Shown in pieces: positions 34,607-45,840 of a DNA stretch of 64,000 nucleotides. The position numbers and the translations under genes are program-made. The notes beneath the pieces were generated by a model, which made no database searches, was not told the DNA's origin, and saw nothing but the letters and a program-made list of their open reading frames with translations. Each line of letters begins with the position of its first letter. Positions within the stretch are counted from its first letter, which is position 1. This DNA comes from Leptodontidium sp. MPI-SDFR-AT-0119 (lineage: Eukaryota > Ascomycota > Leotiomycetes > Helotiales > Leptodontidiaceae), in the NCBI GenBank assembly GCA_020726505.1, contig JAHLEZ010000001.1, forward strand, positions 1 through 64,000, written 5' to 3'.

Positions 34607-34867
34607 TTTTAATTGCGTCTCTACTCTAGCTTAGCGATCTAGAAAGACCTGGTTACAACTTCGTATTATTAATCGCATATTATCGTACCTAATATCTTAA
34701 ATTTCAAACCTTTTCCCTCTGAAGTTCAATTATAACCTACTATTAGGTAGTATCAGAAGCATAACGGAACCGAGACACACGAGAAGTTACAAAGGATAAA
34801 AGAGAAGAAGGTATTATTATATTAAGTAGACAAATGTAAAATACTAACGTAGTTAATAATAAAAGAT

Positions 34868-35042
34868 ATGAAACTTGAGGTGTATTTTAGTCTTTTTCTT
34901 CTCTTCATTTTGATATCACTTCATACAGCAGTAAACATGTACATACATACAACCTGGCTCGAAGCTTCCATTCTTTATCTCTCAACCCTTTCATATACAC
35001 TGTGCACGTATATTTATATCCTCGTCAAGCTACCTATGCACT
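34868..35042 (+). repeat. repeat R2, copy 1
   Basis: Shares with the copies at 44.5 and 45.6 kb the blocks GAGGTGT.TTT, CACTTCATA, TGGCTCGAAGCTTC, CATATACACTGTGCACG and TATATCCTCGTCAAGCTA. The short hydrophobic frame over it is a by-product of the repeat. It begins about 260 bp after the SNF2 stop. Confidence 0.8.
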
Positions 35043-35103
35043 TCTTTTTGCTTCTCTGCTAGTATCGCTGGATTTGAACTTGGCTAAGAATTTGCTCCAC
35101 ACA

Positions 35104-35395
35104 ATGCCTGAGGTAAGATCGACTTGACCCTTTATCCAAATGCTTGTCAATTCTAATACGAACATCACAGGCCGAACAAACTGATAACGGAGATTACGAA
35201 ATGATCAACGAAGAGAATACGTTCGATGCAGTTAAGTTTAACAGACACATGTTATGGAAGGCTAGAGATGGCCACATTCGTATGGGTATACGGACGATTA
35301 GGACGGAAATAGACGAAGAGAATATATTTCTATCACAAGGGTGGAATGTAGTGGTGATGAAGAAAAACTTCAAATTGGTTAATAGAGTTCAATGA
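35104..35395 (+). CDS. small hypothetical acidic/basic protein, 77 aa
   Basis: Tiny first exon (ATG CCT GAG), then a clean intron 35113-35170 (GTAAGA...ATCACAG), then exon 35171-35395 ending in TGA. The protein starts with acidic residues (AEQTDNGDYEMINEENTFDA) and ends with basic and hydrophobic ones (GWNVVVMKKNFKLVNRVQ). No domain is recognised. The splice signals are good but the length is short. Confidence 0.4.
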
Positions 35396-35476
35396 ATTTA
35401 AGGAAACGCAGTTTGATAAAAAATTCAATCCTATCTTAGAACCCAACAGAACTTCCACCTTATAATCGCTACCACT

Positions 35477-35829
35477 TTAGTCATCAGGAAAGGACATATT
35501 AAAAGAGCCTGTGAAATCGTACATTCCCTTCTTTTCTTGTTCCTTCCTCCAATTACTAGCTTTCATGGCCTCGAAGAGATAGTTAACAAGTATGTTCCTC
35601 AATTCTTCTGCCGAACTTATCGTTACTTGTGAGACGTCATTCCTAATGATACACATAGCTAAATCTCTAATTTGATACCCTCGCCTTCGCGATAAGCAAT
35701 ATGTAGACGCATAGTATAAGTAAACCTCATACATCGCCTCTCCTTCTCTTGTTGTTTCCAACGGCTCGCTTTCATACGTTCGAAAAAGTAGCCTCCAAGA
35801 GGAATCTCCAACTTGTCCACCTCAGCCAT
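35477..35829 (-). other. possible small gene with a duplicated FExMKAS motif
   Basis: Read from ATG 35829, one frame gives GGYFFERMKASRWKQQEKE. A second frame nearer 35480-35600 gives NYLFEAMKASNWRKEQEKK. The two segments resemble each other but are in different phases. Either an intron or a frame lesion lies between them; I could not place it. Confidence 0.25.
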
Positions 35830-38800
35830 TCTCGCTATCTTCGGTTGTTAGGAGAAGGGTCAATCCAGAGTTAGTGCGATACTCGCATGTAGATTAACAC
35901 TTGCCAGGGCTTTAGGTATTATGATGAAACCCCTGTTTTTATTAAATGGTGGAAATGACCCAACGCGCCTTCGCTTTTTAGGCGGGTCAAGCAACTCGCC
36001 TTATGGCTCATCACAATCCGATAGGAGTAACGCCATTATACGGTGTATAGGAATAAGGGCGTTAGTTGATGACATACTAAAATGAGCAGGTAGTACTATT
36101 TCTGTGGAAACGTTAGCAAGATATCTGTTATAATAGATGAGATCTTACCTATAGGAACGTCCTTAGTACTAAGTATTTAACAGAATGATCCCGAACTGAT
36201 CGCCGCATTCGCACCCCCATTATCTTCTTCAGTTCCCATCTGCTAAGACTAGTGTAAATTTTATAGATCTACATCTACTATCTCTTATTGCTCCTTTCTA
36301 CAACTTATTTCCTAGGACGAAAACTCTTCGTCTACGGTATTAGCTATTATAAACCTTTTTAGTTTGAGCTCTCTAAAAGCCCTTCTACATAAGATCATTC
36401 GTCGGTCAATTGTATCGGTTTTTTAGAGCGGAACTCAGGGAACTCTTGTCCCTTCTTCTTAGCTTTATATTTGTCGATATATGTCACATATTTACGTACG
36501 CGGTTTATGTCGAGGCCACAGAAACCACATGCTTCGCGACATAAAACGTTTATAAATGAGCTTCGTTAGTCTTTCTAAATCTATATATTACAAAAAAGAA
36601 AGAAATACGAATAGTATAATGTCGGACAAGGTTTTTCCATGTCTTAACTAATGTTTTAGTTTGCCATCGCATTCTTCGTGCGGATAGAGGAGCCATTCTT
36701 ATCCCTCGCAATCACTGGCCAGATTATTAGTGTCGTAGTCGTCGTCAGCCCTAGAATCTTCTTCATCAGTGAGTTTGGGATTAGAATAAGTAAACATTTC
36801 TATAGTTCGGCGAATAAGTACCCGCGCACGAGATAATAAAGTGTTAGACCAATGACCACAGCTAAGATTTCTTATTATAAACCTAGAAAGTATTGATGTG
36901 TTTGTGTAGTTCCTTGATACTAGGGAAGTGCTAAAAGCAAGTCTGGCACTGCTAATGCTTAAAAAGATTTCGGTCTATTTATTCGATTATCGACATAACA
37001 AATTCTTGCACAAAAGCGCCCGTGGAGGTTAAGGAAGTGGATGATTAGTTGTTCTCACAATAACGTGGCCGAATAGTTAAGAGACATAATAGAAGTACTT
37101 TAGTGGTGGTGGCCATAGATTAAGAGCAAAGAATAGTATAACTAATACATAAAAGAATGTATACTACTCTAGTTACTGCAGAAAGTAGGACGATCCAGAG
37201 AGATTGAGAATGACGATTTTGTACTGCGATGCTGTAGCACTTTTAGCTACGAATCAACCATTTTAAGACTAAAATCATATCATGTAAATCCTACAACTAT
37301 TAAAAGCCAAGTCACAACTAGTATCTAATAGAAACCTTTCACAAGCCGTGGGCGCAATTTTCCGAGAAGGACTAACAAGCACTTAGCTTAGTAGGCATTA
37401 GTAATGAATTTTTTACTTTGCTTATAATTAGCTAATACCTCACATATTCCCAAATACCAGAGTTCTAGAGAAGTAACCTGAGGTGCACACCTTCATGTTT
37501 CCCTCTATTAGTTAGCACAAACGCCGAAGAGAGGGAACATGCCGCTTTAAAGGGGACTGCGTCTCCTACTTACGAGACAGTGGCCATCTGCTTAGATATG
37601 TAGATAGTAAATAGGTTGTGAAGGGTGAGGCGGGCACAGTTGCCTTGTCACTCTGTAGAAGAGTAGTAAGAAGTGAATAAATACGACTGGTGAGAGGATG
37701 AAGTGAGGCGAACAAGCGGTGAACAATGGGAGACGAGGGGGCGCACGCAGGTTGCCTCGTTTTGCGGCTTCTTATACACTAGATGCAATTCCCTCGTTCA
37801 GGAAAAATACCCATAACAAACAAATGAAATTTACTGTGGATATTGTATTAGGATCTAAATTCTCCAGGTTGGTCGCTGCCATCCCGACACGGCTTGTTTA
37901 TGAAAGAAAACAACGAACCGACGCAGAAACAAATCCTTGAAATTCGAGGCGAGGGTCATGATTCATGATGAGCGTGGATCACGATAAGCATGGATCACAC
38001 TGAGCCTGGAACACGATGAGCCTGGATCACGACGAACCTCCAACTCCGTCCTTTTAGGATATTGGACCAAAGCGAGGAGATCCAATACAACAATGAAGTG
38101 GTACATGCACCGTGTCCCAGTCCTGTGCCTCTATCGTGCGCCTCCAGCTGCTTCGGGGATGAGGATCATGCATACGAGCCTCGTTGCTCCACATCATTAC
38201 CTTAATTTATTGTTAATTTATTTCCTTCTCAACATTTGGCTCCAAAGGCGCCCGGTAGTACCGTTGCTGCTTCAGCTAAAATCCACGAGGGAGAACGGAG
38301 GCAAAATTGGTGGAATCGCTGGGGGCATTCCTGTTGTGACACGTGGTGGACTAGTGGCATCGAGAAAAGCCCTAAACCCCGCACTGTAATTTGTCGGCAG
38401 CAGCACCTTATCTGGTCTCGGCAATGCAGACCAACTTTTTTCCGAGCCGTACGCAACGAACCGATCAGAATACGATCATGCGCGGCCTAATCAGGTCGAG
38501 TCAACAGAAATAAACGGATTTACTAATTGATCAGTGCAATACAGTTTTCAGCCTCCTACCGAAGACGTTAATAACTCCTCGTTCAGTGTGCCTTTGTCCA
38601 GCCAAGTCGAGACAGGGCGGAGCAGTACCAAAATAATTGTCCCCTAATGCGAACAAGGTCAGCAAGTGCTAGAAAGAGACATCTGTGAGCTGAGATATAG
38701 CAGGCTAGCAAGCCACTTCCATCTCAGACATCAACAGCCAACTTTTGTTCTCGTCCGGGTGAGGGGATGATCTTGGATATTGAATACTCAGCCTTCTTGA

Positions 38801-39964
38801 ACACAAACTCCCCTTTAAAGCCTTGTATCTCCCTGCGTCTTTTGCACGATCAACCTATCTATCAATACCCCCGTCAATGTCTTGCTTCCCCCACGCCGTC
38901 TCATGATGTATCGGCGAAGCCAGCTGGACCATTCAAGAAGCTAACACTTTTCACACCGGCATGAAGCCTAGAGGACTTCTTCAAGCCTATCCGTTTTGAG
39001 AGACCAACACCGTCGACATAACGCCGGTTCCTGCTGTGGAATGAATTGTACATAATATAGCATAACGCATTCCATTCCATCCTTTCTTCGCCGTTTCCTG
39101 GTCTTTCCTCAGCCTTTGCAACCCCCCACCTATGCCTCTGTAAGTCCATCTCCGTATCAACATCCTGTGTTCTCTCCTTCCTGATCTCACTGACAGCCGC
39201 ATATTCGTAGTCATTCGGGAACAGCTTGAGGCCAAGCATAACTTTCTGGATGATGGCGTCGTTATAATTAGCTGATAGCTTCTTGTCGATGAAAAGGTAC
39301 TTGGACGGTTGTGTACAGAAAACGCTTGCCCTTCTCCCCAGCATCCTCAGTATGATCTAGACGTAGGGTACTGTGGCGGGATGAAGCCCAAAACCACACA
39401 ACAAGAGAGTAGCATAGAGTGAGCCACTGGAGGTTTCCCTAGGTGTGAGAAATTACAGATTGATCATATCTAAAGATATCACATATCTGAAGAGTAAGAA
39501 TTGGCTGAAAAAGGGAGAGGGAAATAATGTATTAAACAGAATATATGTGGTGTTGTTGCTTGTTGTGTAGTTATCAAGTGTTGACCCCTTTAAGTATGCG
39601 AAGGGCCGGAGCAGTCATGTGACAAAAGAAACCTAGGGGCTGTCCCCACCACAGTACTTAGTTAACGTAGGCTCTGTGGAACGGTGCCAGTCCTATTTGT
39701 TGCTCACCTTCTCACTTTAGAGGTGTGCATGCTAAACCTCAATGATACATGGCACCAGGAAAGGTGAGAAGCAATCATAAGTGGCGGAGATTAGGACTCG
39801 CCTCCATGTTGGCGATGTGAATTCTCCTGCTCCTAGAGTCACCAATCTTGGAGTAAGCGAACGAAAAAGGGTATTGTCGTCACGTGAGAGACTGAGCAGG
39901 CTAGGTAGTAGCAACAACGTCAATGTCATTCAGAAAGGGAGAGAGAATCTACTATAAACATTCC
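35830..39964. other. AT-rich gene-poor block
   Basis: Mostly AT-rich DNA with stops in all frames to about 37700. The minus-strand frame 38901-39344 (MLGRRASVFCTQPSKYLFID...) may be a real small protein but has no support beyond length. No other gene is seen. Confidence 0.5.
37967..38038. repeat. 16-bp tandem repeat, four and a half units
   Basis: Units are GATGAGCGTGGATCAC, GATAAGCATGGATCAC, ACTGAGCCTGGAACAC and GATGAGCCTGGATCAC, then a partial GACGAACC. Confidence 0.8.
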
Positions 39965-40444
39965 TCAATCTGAATCATAACACTCTCCTTCCTCCATGTC
40001 TTCCTCGTCATCTGCGCCTTCAAATTCTGTCTCCTCCCCAGACATTTCGCTACAGCCTTTCAGCTCTTGCTTCTGACCATAGTCTTGCTTGTCCTGAAGG
40101 ATCCTACCCTCCGCCCGTTCTTCCTTCTCATGCTTGTGAACCTCCACGTCTGCAATCTACGGAAAACATATTCGCCATTCATCTTTCCGTGCCACATCCC
40201 AACGCCACTCAATGGCCTAAATATCGTTCAAATCCGAACAATTCTCCTCTGGTGGTGTCTTCATGAGCGCTGACACCACGACACAGCCGGTGGCTGGAGT
40301 TAGCTCCCAATGGTGAAGAAGAACACCAGAGAGTCTGGTATGAGTCGTCGAAATCTCTATATGCAAACCAGCCAAGTAGAATGCCTCGCAGATGAAGGTT
40401 TCCTCTTGGAACCGAGTTTGATCCGAGGATGACAATGCGACCAT
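39965..40444 (-). CDS. hypothetical protein with acidic C-terminus, uncertain intron
   Basis: The first part, from ATG 40444, reads MVALSSSDQTRFQEETF...GVLLHHWELTPATGCVVVSALMK and looks like folded protein. The second part, on the same strand in another frame, reads VEVHKHEKEERAEGRIL and ends in an Asp/Glu-rich tail at 39965. An intron of about 91 nt ending TTGCAG would join them in phase, but its donor (GTTCGG) is poor. Family unknown. It could instead be a 75-aa protein followed by noise. Confidence 0.35.
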
Positions 40445-40764
40445 ACATTGCGTGCGACGCAGTCCGAGGTATATTTTGGCATTGACTACTTTGCAAGTAT
40501 CAATGATATTGTTTCTCTAAAAAGTGATGAGGTGATGCCTCAGTTCTTGGATTTATTGTATTGGCACTTCAACTTCTTTCCAATATGATTGCTGTAAAGA
40601 CGGTAGATTAATCGTTGGCCAACGAAAATGATGAAAAGAAAAAAAATCCCCCTCTCTCCTCCCCAAATAAACCAGAGCTCAATTCGGATACAATGACCAC
40701 ATCAACCCCACAGCTAACCCTGTCATACTCTCGACCCCATTCCCACCTCACCCCACCTCACCAT

Positions 40765-41403
40765 CTACTGCGGATCAATCTGAACGTCAATCTTCTCAGA
40801 ATATCCCCAAATAACGCCCCCAGCAGAATCCGGATTGCTACCGTGACAATTCTGAATCAATTTGTAAAACCCGTTAAAGCACAGATTCCAATTGAAGACA
40901 TTTCCTTCATGGATCTTGATCCAGAACCAGACAGTAGCATCGTTACCATTCGAGTTTTGAATATGACGCCAATTATTTCCACCCGCGTCGTACCATGATC
41001 TGAATGAGCCATATGATCCACCGTTGTCAATACTTTTGCCCGAGGCTTCGCTACAGATCGTGTTTTTGGCGCTCTGGAGCTGGGACTGGAATACGTAGGT
41101 GCCAGAGCGGTAGCATGTTTGAGATTCACGCTTAGAGAGACTGCGGGCTGAGAGGGCCGCAGAGAGGGCGTCATGTTGTGCGAGCGTGGCGGATGCTGGA
41201 GGCTCGTAGGAGTAGATAACGGAATCGTTCACTGGGAGCCCATCGACGAGGGCATCGGGGTAGACGTCGATGAGCTTGACGGGGGTCCAGGTGTCGAGGG
41301 GCCCGTAGATCGAGGTTACGGCGTCACTGTCTGCTGGCGCTGGTGCACTGAGAGCGGTGCTTGCCAAGATGGCAGTGGTGAGGAATGTGGTCAAGTGAAC
41401 CAT
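40765..41403 (-). CDS. small secreted protein with Kex2-type site and four cysteines
   Basis: Single exon, 212 aa. A signal peptide (VHLTTFLTTAILASTALSA) ends around residue 20. A pro-region of about 70 residues follows, with a dibasic LSKR at 91-92 that suits Kex2 processing. The mature part has four Cys at about 97, 117, 165 and 176, plus Trp/Asn-rich GGNNWRHIQN, WFWIKIHEGN, LCFNGFYKLIQNCHGS and a C-terminal strand YSEKIDVQIDPQ. The pattern is typical of fungal secreted effector-like or antimicrobial-like proteins. I do not recognise a named family and claim no activity. Confidence 0.7.
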   Translation of the reverse strand: MVHLTTFLTTAILASTALSAPAPADSDAVTSIYGPLDTWTPVKLIDVYPDALVDGLPVNDSVIYSYEPPASATLAQHDALSAALSARSLSKRESQTCYRSGTYVFQSQLQSAKNTICSEASGKSIDNGGSYGSFRSWYDAGGNNWRHIQNSNGNDATVWFWIKIHEGNVFNWNLCFNGFYKLIQNCHGSNPDSAGGVIWGYSEKIDVQIDPQ

Positions 41404-41953
41404 TTTCGTGGTTGGTGAATTGAACGGCTGATGGGATTCAGAAAAAAGGTCACGATATTTCTAGTTGCCGCTGGAGAATGAGGACTCTAGAAATGTGGTG
41501 CTGTGTGTAGAGATATCGATTAACTTCGAGGGGAATTGCCTTCAATTTATATCCTTTCTCAGTCCTCTCTCTCAAGCCTGACAAGAAATCTCACCATAAT
41601 TCCTATCATTGACTGCAATATTAACCTGAGCACAAATCATCGTCAGAACCTATCCCTGAGTCCTCGGCTTCGGGTGGCTAGGTGGCGACACTCTGCGTGA
41701 TTTCATCCAATCTCCTGTCGTTCTTCCATAATTGAATCGTGAGTGACTCTTGGCTTTTGATTGTGATCCATCCGAATCCCCAAAGCACAACTGCAGCTCA
41801 CGAGAGATAGTCAAGTATGTGATGTAGCAGTATCGCATCGAAGTAGAAAGCGGCGGCCGCGCTCGGAATACCCGTGATTTACCTAGGGACTCCGTTTCCC
41901 GGTTACCACCGTAGATCCTGGCTAGTTCAGGGATACAGATCCTATTCGCTACA

Positions 41954-42530
41954 AGAAGCAGGCGCTTACTTTAGCATAATTTCCCACTACCTAAGATCTC
42001 ACTTTCTGCTGTACTATACGAAGTAAGCGACAAACCTTATTCTCAAATATTACTTAATAATTCAGCCTCACGCAATAATCTTTCCTAATCAAGTAACAGG
42101 TATCCTGGCCGGTTTCTCGTCGCGAGAAAGAGGTCATCTTCGAGAAGCAGGCGTTACCTTAGCACAATTTCCGACTACCTAAGATCTCACTTTCTGCTGT
42201 AGTATGCGGAGTAAGTGGCAAACCTTATTCTCGAATATTAATTAATAATTCAGCTCTACGCGGTGATCTTTCCTAATAAAGCAACAGGTATCCTGACCCG
42301 TTTCTCATCGAGAGAAAGAGGTTATCTTCGAGAAGCAGGCGCTTACTTCAGTATAATTTCCGACTACCTAAGATCTCACTTTTTGTTATAATATACGGAG
42401 TAAGTAGCAGACCTCATTCTTGAATACTAGTTAATAATTTAGCTTCACGCGGTGATCTTTCCTAATAAGGAATTAGGTATCCTGACCGGTTTCTCGTCGA
42501 GAGAAAGAGGTCATCTTCGAGAAGTGGCCA
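41954..42530. repeat. three tandem units of about 189 bp
   Basis: Units start at AGAAGCAGG (41954, 42143, 42331) and a fourth begins at 42520 before the similarity stops. Shared blocks are ACTACCTAAGATCTCACTTT, TTAATAATT, GATCTTTCCTAAT, GGTATCCTG and GAGAAAGAGGT. Copies differ mainly by transitions (C/T, G/A). Confidence 0.85.
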
Positions 42531-42617
42531 CCACCGAAAGTAATACGAAGTTCAGATGCCACCGACAAAACAGCGGATACATAAAAATACCTACGGGGCG
42601 TGGACAATTAATTTAAA

Positions 42618-42651
42618 GCCCGCCCTGCGCTACGGAGATCTTAGGGCGGGC
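42618..42651. repeat. short perfect hairpin
   Basis: GCCCGCCCT at 42618-42626 pairs with AGGGCGGGC at 42643-42651 around a 16-nt loop, in otherwise AT-rich gene-free DNA. No flanking gene, so a terminator role is not supported. Confidence 0.5.
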
Positions 42652-43529
42652 ATGTTGAGTAACTAGGCTCTCTTACCCAGTGTTCTGAATAGTATTCAGT
42701 GATATTTTTAGCGACGTATAGAACCAAATTTATATGTACGCCGTACCATACGAGAAAGAAAATTACATACGAGCAAAAGAAGTGATATTACCACCAACAC
42801 GTGATATAAAACTAATTTAATGTAAGGTTTTTGTCGGTATAGCTCAGCTATTCCAACCACGTAAAGCGATCGAATAGAGGAGGTCAAAATACGTTATACT
42901 CGCTTATGGGTTATCCTTAGTGGGAATTCCCTTACTGAGGGGTTGCCTATCCAGCTGCCCAGCTCCCAGCTTCCCTCCCCCACCACGCCAAGGCACTTCA
43001 GAGCTCAACATCAAGCAGATAATTCACCTCTACGTATCTCCTCCTTGCTCCCTATGCAATGTATGATTAGCAGTGCCGCCTGTACTCCTACAGACATCTA
43101 ACTCGCGCGACCGTCCCTTACGACATCGGGCGTACCAGCATGCCAAAATAAGCTCCTCCCAAGACGTCGTACGATTCTAGCCAGCGGATATTACCCGTGC
43201 TTGATTTTGACATGGCCTTGACTCCTCAAGTATCCGCACATAATAGCCATCTAGAGCTTGAATCTACTCCGATCACCTCGAGTCCTTATCCCCTCTCTAA
43301 AGCTATGCATACCCGTTGCGCTAAGTACACGCGGCCGCAGAAAATCAGAATGAAAATTAGCACCTAGAATATTGCAGTATATCCAAGGACAGAGAAAGAT
43401 CTTAGCGAGTAGTTCGTAAATAGCAAGGGCATTAAAAAAAAGGTTAATAGGCTTAAAGATTACAGATAGCATTAATAAGAATAGAGGCTAGGATAATATG
43501 AAAAGTATCAGAGCATAAGAGAGACGGTG

Positions 43530-43732
43530 TGTGACGGTTGGGAGCGCCTAGAGCCTCATTTCCGGTATGCTAACTAACCGAGCATTACCGAGATTAATTG
43601 GCGCAGCCATGGCGCTCCCCCTTTGTATATAGAGCTCTTCTCTCCTTACCTTCTTTCCTGCCTAGTTGTAGATTCTAAGGAACTCTTGTTATTTTCATAT
43701 ATCGTGTATTAATATGTAAGGCCGCTATCACA
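43530..43732 (+). mobile_element. candidate solo LTR
   Basis: About 203 bp with ends TGTGACGG and CCGCTATCACA (TG...CA type). A promoter-like TTTGTATATAGAGCTC sits near the middle, followed by a pyrimidine-rich stretch. Flanks (CGGTG / CGTGA) do not form a clean 5-bp duplication. No internal retrotransposon genes are present. Confidence 0.4.
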
Positions 43733-44498
43733 CGTGATTACTGTCTTTATAGAGTAAGCGTTACATATTAGGCTTAATATTATTAACGTTAGTAATGGGC
43801 CTTCGTATAATACGTCGAAGAATAAGTCTGGGCAAACAATACATGTTCGAGTAAACACGGTTTAATAAGCGTTAAGAGTAGCAAAAGAAGGATCAGTTCT
43901 GATTAATAAAGTAACTTATTATGTGTAATATCTCCTTGTGTCTTTTTATTTATTCGTTGAGATTTACGAACTTCTTATTGCAATTTGAATATGTTTATGA
44001 TAGGTAGTTGGCGCTTGGTTTCTTGTAGCTAGTTTTCGTTTTTTCCTGAGGTTTTGTTGGACGAGGGACATGTGCAGATACTTTAAAGCAGACCGGAAAT
44101 CGCGTTCATTCCCGGGTAGAGTTTGGTATATAAACTTGCTTTGGATTTCATCTGTATGACTATTCTACTTGGATGCATGCAGATAGTGTAGGTAGGTTGA
44201 GAAAGAGACTTGACTTGAACTTGGACTTGGACTTGGACTTGTTCGGGCCGATGATGGATATCAAGCGAGAGGTTGGTCTTGGCGTGTCGTTGGATTAACG
44301 AATCGGGTTGGGGGGAGAGGCGAGGACTGGGGGAGGATGTTGGGTTCAAGTTTGATGGTTGGGGTTTTTGGGGGGTTGGTTCCTGGGAAGTGGGTTGATA
44401 TGCCTGGGTACTTAGTATTTTGATAAGGCCATGAAGGCTACTGTAATTGTTTATCGAGTCTCTTACATTACATCTTCTATTGGTTCGAGTGTTTTTGA

Positions 44499-44737
44499 GG
44501 AGCTTTGAAAGCCGAGAGGTGTGTTTTGGTCTTTTTCTTCGTTTTTGATGTCACTTCATATTGCAATAAACGTGAGGTAGGTACATCGTAGCTCGAAGCT
44601 TCTTCATCTCTCACCTCTTCCATATACACTGTGCACGTATAATTATATCCTCGTCAAGCTATGCATAACGACCAAAGTGACTGACCTCTATCAACCTGAA
44701 CTGAACCTCTACCCCTCGTCTCCAACCAAAATATGTA
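44499..44737 (+). repeat. repeat R2, copy 2
   Basis: Aligns with 45594-45840 from GAGCTTTGAAA.CCGAGAGGT through TATATACACTGTGCACG-like and TCGTCAAGCTA to TCAACCTGAACTGAACC and TCTCCAACCAA. Longer than copy 1 at both ends. A (GGACTT)n microsatellite lies upstream at 44209-44240. Confidence 0.8.
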
Positions 44738-45085
44738 CAGAATGTGAAGAAGTTCAGAGCTTTGAAAGCCAAGTCTTCAATATTGGCAACTCCCATCCAA
44801 TCAGTCTTGAGTTGTTTCTGGTCTGGGCCTTTTCTCGAGGCAGCTGTGATTCGGTCATGTGCTGGTGTAGCTACCATGCAAACTTGATTTTTCGCATATC
44901 GTGGAACGCCTCTCATTAGAAATTACGTTCGCATTGTCGTTCGCGCGTCTCATTTGCGGACAGTCTCCTTTCACGGCGAAAGAGATTTCTTTCAATACTA
45001 TACGCTGTAATTCATTCGCGGAAGCTTATGCATAAAGCCAGCCTTGCATTTGCACCCGGGCGAGTTCACAGACACCACCATCTCC

Positions 45086-45426
45086 TTAGGTGTATGACAA
45101 AGCCTCATATCGCGGTTGGCACTCTAGAGTTTCCTCTAGAGATGGTCCGACAGTCGGGACAGGCGCGACAGGCTGCGTCTCGCCAGTGACGACATTGAAC
45201 ATCAAGATGTCACTGTTTTCAATTTCTTCGATTTCCCAGGGCCAAGATAACAAGGCCCGGAGAGAGTCAAGCTGGATCCCCTTTTCCTTGGGCGGAGTCG
45301 TAGGAGGCACCGGAAACGACGAGTGGACAATGCGAATCCTGATCGGGTCCTCGAACCCCCCGGTGAAAGATGAAGCCGGATCTCCTGCAGCTCACCTCGG
45401 AGCGGCTGATATGGGTAGGACTCCAT
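45086..45426 (-). pseudogene. HET-domain (heterokaryon incompatibility) N-terminal relic
   Basis: Starts MESYPYQPLRGELQEIRL, the usual lead-in of fungal HET proteins. It then needs a frame change at a run of six G (minus strand; 45356-45361) to continue as FEDPIRIRIVHSSFPVPPTT. The block RYEALSYT should be followed by Trp-Gly (SYTWG), but the next codon is TAA, then GGA. TGG to TAA needs two G-to-A changes. No further HET sequence follows, so the gene is truncated. It lies between two direct R2 copies. Confidence 0.7.
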
Positions 45427-45593
45427 TGAATGACGGCTAGTGATCGAATAGTTTTCAAGACTACTATTTGTTGAGAAAACTTGAGGAGCAATCCCACAAA
45501 TTATTACCGTGTGTCTATTTTACAGTACAGTCAGGACGGACATGTATGCTCATCAGATCCAAGCTTGTGGCAAGTGAGAGTGTGGCTGTCTTT

Positions 45594-45840
45594 GGAGCTT
45601 TGAAAACCGAGAGGTGTATTTTAATATTTCTCTTCAATTTTGACATCGCTTCATATTGCAGTAAACATGTACATACATATATTGGCTCGAAGCTTCCATT
45701 CTTCATCTCTCAACTCTTTCATATACACTGTGCACGCGTAATTATATCCTCGTCAAGCTAGGTATGCACAACGACCAAAGTGACGTCTGTCAACCTGAAC
45801 TGAACCAGTCTCTACCCCATGTCTCCAACCAAGATATGAA
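45594..45840 (+). repeat. repeat R2, copy 3
   Basis: Direct counterpart of 44499-44737, starting 1095 bp further along, with the HET relic between them. From 45841 to 46576 I see only the leader and promoter of the glucoamylase gene. Confidence 0.8.

Noticed and set aside
34868..35062. 64-codon hydrophobic protein
   Set aside because: It lies within repeat R2, and the other R2 copies do not keep the frame.
38901..39344. 147-codon minus-strand frame (MLGRRASVFCTQ...)
   Set aside because: The first 70 residues look protein-like, but there is no family, no splice evidence and the tail is noise; too weak to call.
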